Shown: piece by piece, positions 58,040 through 64,000 of the stretch
Layout: each line of letters begins with the position of its first letter
How positions within the stretch are numbered: position 1 is the stretch's first letter
Source of the DNA: Siphonodentalium dalli
Taxonomy: Eukaryota; Mollusca; Scaphopoda; Gadilida; Siphonodentaliidae
Direction of reading: 5' to 3'
Assembly (NCBI GenBank): GCA_032622095.1
Contig: CP136061.1
Coordinates: forward strand, 21,330,991-21,394,990
DNA length: 64,000 nt
The notes under the pieces: generated by a model
Database searches by the model: none
The model's input: the letters and a program-made list of their open reading frames with translations, nothing else
What the model was told of the DNA's origin: nothing
Made by a program: the position numbers and the translations under genes

Positions 58040-58440
58040 ATGGTTAGAGCACAAGAATTGTTCTTTACCAGAATCAATCGAGTCGAAGACGAGATTTATT
58101 CTGGTAAAGAACTATTCGCGTGCTCTGACCGACTTAGAGCACAATTTATCCCACATGGAAATGTGCCTTTGAGCGTGCTTGCCGCGATTGGACACAATAG
58201 CCGGTTAGCCACGCCCAACAACGTGATTATCATGCACTGATCAATGTTGAATGTGAATAGAAATGTCCGAAACAACACGGACTGGTCCCGCTTTAAAGCA
58301 CCCGTGCGATTTGTCTGTTATGAGTTGCGTGTGCCTAACAATGGGATAATCACTGACCAATTCCTTCGCCAGCCTTGGGAATTGTTGTGCTTTACCAAAA
58401 ATCAGGGTACGATTGCAACAATGGGATTGTGCTCTAAGCA
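58040..58440. repeat. Adjoining inverted repeats with TTAGAGCACAA ends
   Basis: TTAGAGCACAAGAATTGTTC...ATTCTGGTAAAGAACTATTC...GTGCTCT folds back (58044-58126). Directly after it, ACTTAGAGCACAATT (58132) pairs with ATTGTGCTCTAAGC (58426). Possibly a MITE pair; class unknown. Confidence 0.6.
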
Positions 58441-58632
58441 GTCTTAGCATCTTTACTTGTTAAACAACAAAACTAGTTCGGAGATTTCATTTAGAATTTC
58501 TGCAATTCTTACCATTGTATTGAATGGGTTTGTTTTCCGTCTGTCTGGTATTAATTTAATATAGAAGTTGGTCTTTCTTGTCATTTTGCAAATTTTCTTT
58601 GCTTTCTGGTAATTTGTACAGTTCTCAAGTAT

Positions 58633-59140
58633 TTAACTCTTACAGTGCCAGGACCGGCCAAATCATTGTCAAAATACTGCAGTTCAAATGCCATGAAAGA
58701 GCAGTTCAAATGCCAAGAACTGCAGTTCAAATGCCTTGAAACTGAAGTTATAAAATGCCTTGAAACTGAAGTTCAAATGCCAAGACACTGAAGTTCAAAT
58801 GCCAAGACACTGAAGTTCAAATGCCAAGACACTGCACAGTTAAAATGCCAAGAAACTTCAGTTAAAATGTCAAGTACTGAAGTTAAATAAAAATAAATTT
58901 ATTTCCCAAGAGAGATGAAGATACTGCACTTAAAATATCAAGGTGCAGCCATTAAAACACAAAAGTCATAATCTCCAGCTCAATCAGTTGACGAACGAGC
59001 CCAATCAGCTGACTAATGAGCGTTGATAACCTCCAGCCCAATCAGCTGACTAATGAGCGTTGATAACGGTTAATTTTCTGTTAAAACTCTACCATTATTC
59101 GAGATATTGATTTAGTTGGACTTGGCACTGGATGAGTTAA
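58633..59140. mobile_element. T-related TTAA element with internal minisatellite
   Basis: TTAACTCTTACAGTGCCAGG to CTTGGCACTGGATGAGTTAA. Inside are about eight 19-22-bp units (TGAAGTTCAAATGCCAAGAC, 58675-58880) and a duplicated CCCAATCAGCTGACTAATGA block (59000-59066). Confidence 0.75.
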
Positions 59141-59791
59141 TACAGTTTATAGCATTGGAATATTTCTTACAAACTTTTTTCTGTGAGTTCTGAGGATGTG
59201 TCTTAAATTCTCTGGTATCTTTACCAAGAAATTCAGTGTTTCTTCAGATTTATGTCCTCACATTGTTGTATTGACATTTCATCATTTAGATTTTCAGCAT
59301 ATGTCTAGGTCAGAAGGACACTGATATAATACCTATTTTTACCAATCTCCCTGTTATCGACTTTCAACTCAGCGTATTACTTTAGTTGGGAGATTGTCAC
59401 TTTAGATAATCTTGAGATGTCAGTGATTTTATGCTTCTAGCAATTAATTTCAAGTATCTTTATAAATGTTCGCACCGGGTTCATTATTCTTAAGAGCTTT
59501 CAAACATAACATAATTTCAATTTCCTTCTACAGAGTACTATTAAGTAAACAGACACCTCATATGTTCAATGGTTGAACTTAAATTGCACTTCCATTCTAT
59601 ATTAAATAAAAAATATTCATTTCTTGCTCATGCAAGAAGAATGAAAACTGATCTTAATATTTTAGCTTCAACAATTGTATACACTCACCATAAACTATTT
59701 TGAGAAACTGTACAAGTATCTTGTTTAGCTGTAAATTATACGTTGAATATATGATATCTCCTACGTTGAATTATGTACTTTTGTATCCTAT

Positions 59792-60194
59792 TCAAGCCTT
59801 GAAATAGTGTGTCTTACATTTGCAAAATAAGGTTCCCAGAGAGTGAATTTAGTGATGCTACCCTGCACAGTGGGCTACTATCGCCAAATTCACCCTCTGG
59901 GGACCTCATTCTGCTTAGGCCTCATCTTCTGGGAAGTATCTATAGTCTCAAATTAACATTGTTTTTAGTTACTTTTCTTCAGTTTCTATATCTCCTAATT
60001 TGCAGAAGATAAAATGCATAATCGAGGTGACTGATAAGTGAACATCACCAACTTCAACTGGGGAACTTCAATCTGATCCCAGGTCTCCCTAAGCAATATG
60101 AGGTCCCCAAGAGGGTGAATTTGGGATAGCATCACTAAATTCACCCTCTGGTGAACTCATTCTGCAAATGTCAGACACACCATTTCAAGGCTTG
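59792..60194. mobile_element. P-family MITE, complete
   Basis: TCAAGCCTTGAAATAGTGTG to CACACCATTTCAAGGCTTGA. It carries an uninterrupted CTCAAATTAACATTG at 59948-59960, the empty version of the site filled at 38439. Confidence 0.92.
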
Positions 60195-60579
60195 ATACTA
60201 TTTCAATCATCTATAAACAAATTCCTTTGAAAAGGATGTTTATAAAATTTGTAGAATTTCGGACTACGAATAAATTGGTTGGTCAAGTGGCAATGATTCT
60301 TAGAAATGAATGTTGCTGCTAGTTTACAATATAGTAAATCATGCTCATTAAATTTAGACTCCTAACTATATTTTGAGTGTATGAATCACATTTATTTTAT
60401 TGCTAAACAAGGCCAGGTGGTCGAAAGACTTATAAATAGGGTGTTTCTTTAATCAATATACAACTTATTGAAAATATGCAAATGCACATCTCGCTAATTA
60501 CAACTTGAGGTTACTTTTTATGCCAGGTTTTTATCCCATTTAAGGTGAATAATATTACTTAGGCTTTTCTGCAGTTGTA

Positions 60580-61355
60580 ATTTAAGATGTATTCAAGGTT
60601 CCAGACCTCCAATTACAACAACAACATACAATATCTAAGTTAACATCATCTTCTGCTTGTTTGACGTTGAAAAAATATTGAAATCCAAATAAGAAATATA
60701 AAAAAATACCATTGATTATATTATATTTATTAAAGGCCCAGTTAATTTTCGAGTCACCGATTATTTTTTGATATACCATTGATATACCATTTTAATAACA
60801 ACTATGCCATAACATATGATTAAAATTCTATAATTCATCACCATTGGAACATCTATGTCTCAGAAGGTGCCAGAGAGTAATAAAAAATAGCTCAAATCAT
60901 AGAATCATTTCCCCCGTTATGGGTCCTAGAATGCAACAGAATTCAAACTTTAGTTTATTTTCAATGGAAGGGGAATAACTCTATATCTAAATATATAGAG
61001 TTATTCCCCTTTTTATTGAAAATAATCAACTGCATAAAATTTAGCACAGAACAGACATCGATATCTCAACAAAAACAACATGTTCACAGTTTATTACATG
61101 TAATAAGTTGAAAATACAATGGAGCTTCCTCTTTCAAATGGTATATAATATGGCATATTTTATATAATTGATCTGGGGGTTCGAAAATTAAGTTGACCTT
61201 TAAAACTTTATAAATGCATAGAAAATTCAATAATCAACAATTTCTTATCTTTTATTTACCACTTCTCATTCCAAACATGTTGTTTTATACACTAAAATCT
61301 AAATAATATAGGTTTCATAAAAATTAGACTGGAACCCTGAATACATCTTTAAATT
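60580..61355. repeat. Large imperfect palindrome, about 775 bp
   Basis: AAGATGTATTCAAGGTTCCAG (60588) pairs with CTGGAACCCTGAATACATCTT (61330). CCCAGTTAATTTTCGA (60738) pairs with CGAAAATTAAGTTGACC (61182). The centre is a tight hairpin (GGGGAATAACTCTATAT / ATATAGAGTTATTCCCC, 60971-61008). Probably one old foldback transposon. Confidence 0.75.
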
Positions 61356-61621
61356 CTACTCAACATTAATTCCCCATTAATATAGAAAAATTATTCGACA
61401 GTTATAAATCACAGCGGGGCTTATATAGCACATGTACTGCAAAGTATTTTGTGGGTTGGGGTGGGGCTGCACACAGAATATATTGATTACAATATTTTAA
61501 CCCTTTGATAACTGAATGCTCACTGACGAGTAGTTACTTGATTCTCATCAGTAGGGATTTATCAGCTCATATTTTCACGGCTGTTTCTTGAACCTATATT
61601 AGCTGAACATCGTTAAATGTT

Positions 61622-61800
61622 TTAACCCTTTTGTGACTGGAGATTTTTGCATATACATTGTATAAGAGAATTAAATAAGATTGGCCTAAAAGTATTTACG
61701 TTGATCTTGTAAGCTATGGGAGACTCGCATATATAAGAGAATGCACTGGCACATGATCTTTAATGCTGCACCAGCATGTCTCCTGTCATGAAAGGGTTAC
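61622..61800. mobile_element. T-family MITE, CATGAC subfamily
   Basis: TTAACCCTTTTGTGACTGGA to CTCCTGTCATGAAAGGGTTAC. One decayed hairpin and one half module. Confidence 0.8.
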
Positions 61801-62084
61801 GGTTCCTCTTTTACGAGTGCCAATTTTTTTTTTTACCAGAAGTGTTTTTTTGTGAGTTCCGGTTATACCGTAACTTCTTCTGGTCATCAAAGTTAACTAT
61901 TCAAGATTCATTTCACATAAACTTTGAAGTCCCACCTTTCTAAGTCTGGTAAAGTCATAGAATTTCATTGCCTCATGTTAATGGAAAATTCCAGAAAATC
62001 CTTGAAAAGTTTTTGAATTTCATCCCTGGACAGATATAGTAACTCAATATCCCTATGAAGAATGGACAATTCAAAAAAATACTT

Positions 62085-62251
62085 TTAATCCTTTCATGAT
62101 TGGAGCAGCACTGGTGCCGCATTAAAGATCCTGTGCCCGTGCATTCTCTTATATATGCAGGTCACTCATAGGGAGCCTCACATATCTAAGAGAATGCATT
62201 GGCACAGGGTTTTTGCAAAATTTCAGGAAGCTCCAGTCATGGAAGGGTTAA
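62085..62251. mobile_element. T-family MITE, CATGAC subfamily
   Basis: TTAATCCTTTCATGATTGGA to CTCCAGTCATGGAAGGGTTAA. One hairpin, centre GGTCACTCATAGGGAGCC. Confidence 0.85.
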
Positions 62252-62290
62252 ATTAACTAAATGGGAGAATCCAATTCAGCAATCAAAGGG

Positions 62291-62747
62291 TTAACCCTTT
62301 ACCCAACAGAACGGCCCTGTGCCAATGCATTCTCTTATATATGCGAGTCGACCATAGGTCGCCTCGCATATATAAGAGAATGCATTGGCTTAACACATAT
62401 TAAAAATGATAAAATTGTCAAAGAATGTAGAAAAATATTATATTATTAAAAAAATGTAAGAAAAAATTATAAAATTGTTAATTGAAAAATGGTAAAAAGT
62501 GTTAAAAAAAGATTTTTTTAGGCCAATGCATTCTCTTATATATGCGAGGCGACCTATGGTCGACTCGCATATATAAGAGAATGCATTGGCACAGGTCATA
62601 ACTCAGTGTAACCATCACAATGTGGTCAATGAACCGGTTCCAATGATATCCATATTTGTATGGTGTTATTGAGACAGACCGAAGATATTTTAGGCTGTTG
62701 AAGCTTTATTTGGCCGTTTTTGGCCGTTTTGTTGGGTAAAGGGTTAA
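62291..62747. mobile_element. T-family MITE, ACCCAACA subfamily, long spacer
   Basis: TTAACCCTTTACCCAACAGA to TTTTGTTGGGTAAAGGGTTAA, two intact hairpin modules with an expanded A-rich spacer. Its left TTAA is also the end of the preceding element. Confidence 0.95.
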
Positions 62748-62950
62748 ACTGCATGAATAATTTATTTTAAATTCAGTTTTAAATCAGTTTACATGACTTG
62801 TGGCATTATCTTTTTATATTGTTTCAATTCCAATGATTTGTTTTCTTCTGACTTATTAAATTTAATATCATCCATTCAAGTTTGCTGGTTCACAATTAAG
62901 ACTACACTATTTTCTGTTTATATAACTGCAGAATGGAATTCTTCATTTCT

Positions 62951-63409
62951 TTAACCCTTTCAGTGCCAGGGGCCGATCTCATCGGCCCTAATTTACAGTC
63001 TGTAAAATCGGCCCTAAAATTTTTTTTAAAATAGATTTTTTTTTTTTTGGGTCGAATTTATTTTTGGTATGCTTAAGCATGCTATAGCGAATTTAAAAAC
63101 AAACTGGATAAAACATTAGGGGCATGTTATAACTCAAAACTATCACCAAGTATTCATAGTAATAATTTTGATGCCAATGAAAAACGTAAGGTTCCCTGGC
63201 ACTAAACCTACAAAATAAGTCTGTTAAAGAATATAAGAAAAAATTATCAAAATTGTAAAAAATAATAACAAATGATGAAAATTTGTTAGGCCAATGCATT
63301 CTCTTATATATGCGAGGCGACCTATGGTCGACTTGTATATATAAGAAAATGCATTGGCACAGGGTATATGGGTTGATACAAAAATCGGACTTGGCACTCA
63401 AAGGGTTAA
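62951..63409. mobile_element. T-family MITE, AGTGCCA subfamily, long form
   Basis: TTAACCCTTTCAGTGCCAGG to CTTGGCACTCAAAGGGTTAA. Shares the inner TATGCTTAAGCATGCTATAG block with 28571-29009. It has an empty GTCTG-TTAA-AG site at 63224. Confidence 0.93.
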
Positions 63410-63509
63410 ATAATCCTATTGTAATATCTCTAAAACATATCAAGGCTAATTTTAGGCAGATATCTTCACTAGGGATATTCTGGTTCGATTTCATGTGAAT
63501 CCGTAAAAA

Positions 63510-64000
63510 AGCTCACATACATTCTCTTTGGTGTTCCTACAAATGTATCATTGTAGGAACAACTTATTATAATAGTTTAATAAATAGCAGGCTACTTGCT
63601 CAATTTATTAGCGGAACTACTCATTGGTCCAGTTAACAGATGATCAAATTTTTTTGAATAGAAAAATATGGATTAAATTTCTCTCTTCTCTTACTTAAGA
63701 GTGATCACCAGCGCTTCTGTGTAGGCAGATATCTACAATAATGTTATTCTTGTTTGGCGTCACATAAAGGTACATGTATATATTGTCATTGGAGTCCCTT
63801 TTAAATTGTGTCCATTGTAGCAATACTCATCATAATAGTTTACCAAACAGCAGGCTGTTTGCTAAACTTATTAGTTGAGCATTCCTACAAATGAATCAAT
63901 GGGAATCATGCAACGATTCATCTGTGAGTGTTCAGTTTCATTCAATTGAAGGGTTAAACTTCTACCTTCTCTCTACTTAGACGGATCACCCAGGGTTTCT
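63510..64000. repeat. Diverged direct repeat of about 265 bp
   Basis: TAATAGTTTAATAAATAGCA...TTATTAGCGGAAC (63570) is echoed by TAATAGTTTACCAAACAGCA...TTATTAGTTGAGC (63832). CTTACTTAAGAGTGATCACC (63689) is echoed by CTACTTAGACGGATCACC (63973), so the TAG-like acceptor at the window end is probably part of the repeat. Confidence 0.6.

Larger units (their letters stand above)
61498..62294. mobile_element. Family V/W TTAA element with nested T elements
   Basis: TTAACCCTTTGATAACTGAA at the left; CCAATTCAGCAATCAAAGGGTTAA at the right. Two CATGAC-type T elements lie inside, and a T element begins in its terminal TTAA. Confidence 0.5.
54210..64000 (+). other. Intron or downstream DNA after the micro-exon
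   Basis: Opens with the GTAAGT donor. A 67-bp minisatellite starts about 210 bp in. MITEs of all three families fill much of the rest. No exon encoding the PMCA regions after site A (TM3/TM4, the DKTGT phosphorylation site) was recognised, so this is most likely one long intron that continues past the window. Confidence 0.6.

Noticed and set aside
63960-64000. A further PMCA exon after a CTACTTAG acceptor at the window end
   Set aside because: The same stretch occurs in diverged form at 63689-63720 as part of a direct repeat, and the reading does not resemble PMCA.
1-64000. CRISPR-like arrays, bacterial operons, rRNA genes
   Set aside because: The tandem repeats lack unique spacers, and the exon/intron structure and MITE content are eukaryotic; no rRNA sequence was recognised.

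Overview
This is animal nuclear DNA: AT-rich, almost free of coding sequence, and built mostly from short non-autonomous DNA transposons (MITEs) and tandem repeats. The only confidently recognised gene is part of a plasma-membrane Ca2+-ATPase (PMCA/ATP2B type) on the + strand. It is split into four exons (25250-25492, 39176-39301, 41666-41818, 54174-54209), all in the same phase (1-1) and separated by introns of about 13.7, 2.4 and 12.4 kb. The repeat style (Ca2+-ATPase introns full of hairpin MITEs, blocks rich in 'GTCCGTCCGTCTGTC' that begin with 'AGCTCACCTGAGACGAAG', and '...GGGGGTATACTGG...' blocks) suggests a marine invertebrate, probably a lophotrochozoan such as a mollusc. That placement is from memory of such genomes and was not checked by a search.

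Layout. 1-25249: no recognised exon. It holds a tRNA-like SINE split by an hAT-like element, a 122-bp tandem repeat, an A-B-A-B-A array of a 456-bp TA-flanked MITE, degraded hAT-like elements, a long inverted-repeat element carrying a 73-codon ORF, many hairpin MITEs, and a 1.6-kb minisatellite (27-bp, then 11-bp units). 25250-54209: the PMCA exons. Their introns hold a 164-bp tandem repeat, a 685-bp inverted-repeat element, the GTCCGTCC blocks, a 1.4-kb TIR transposon and several minisatellites. 54210-64000: intron or downstream DNA with a 67-bp minisatellite and further MITE clusters. No later PMCA exon (phosphorylation site, catalytic core) was recognised.

Three MITE families dominate. (T) TTAA-flanked elements beginning CCCTTT and ending AAAGGG, as expected of piggyBac-type insertion. 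They fall into several terminal subfamilies, many sharing one roughly 69-bp palindrome module. (C) TA-flanked near-perfect foldback hairpins beginning CAGTAATGC. (P) elements of about 400 bp with AAGCCT(T/G)-type termini and two subterminal hairpins containing AGGTCCCCAGAGGGTGAA. Nested insertions give internal proof of TTAA duplication, because paralogous empty sites lie in the same window.

Functionally, the exons encode the second membrane segment, most of the actuator domain including the TGES motif, and the start of the phospholipid-sensitive, alternatively spliced 'site A' region. The 36-nt last exon looks like a cassette exon at that site.
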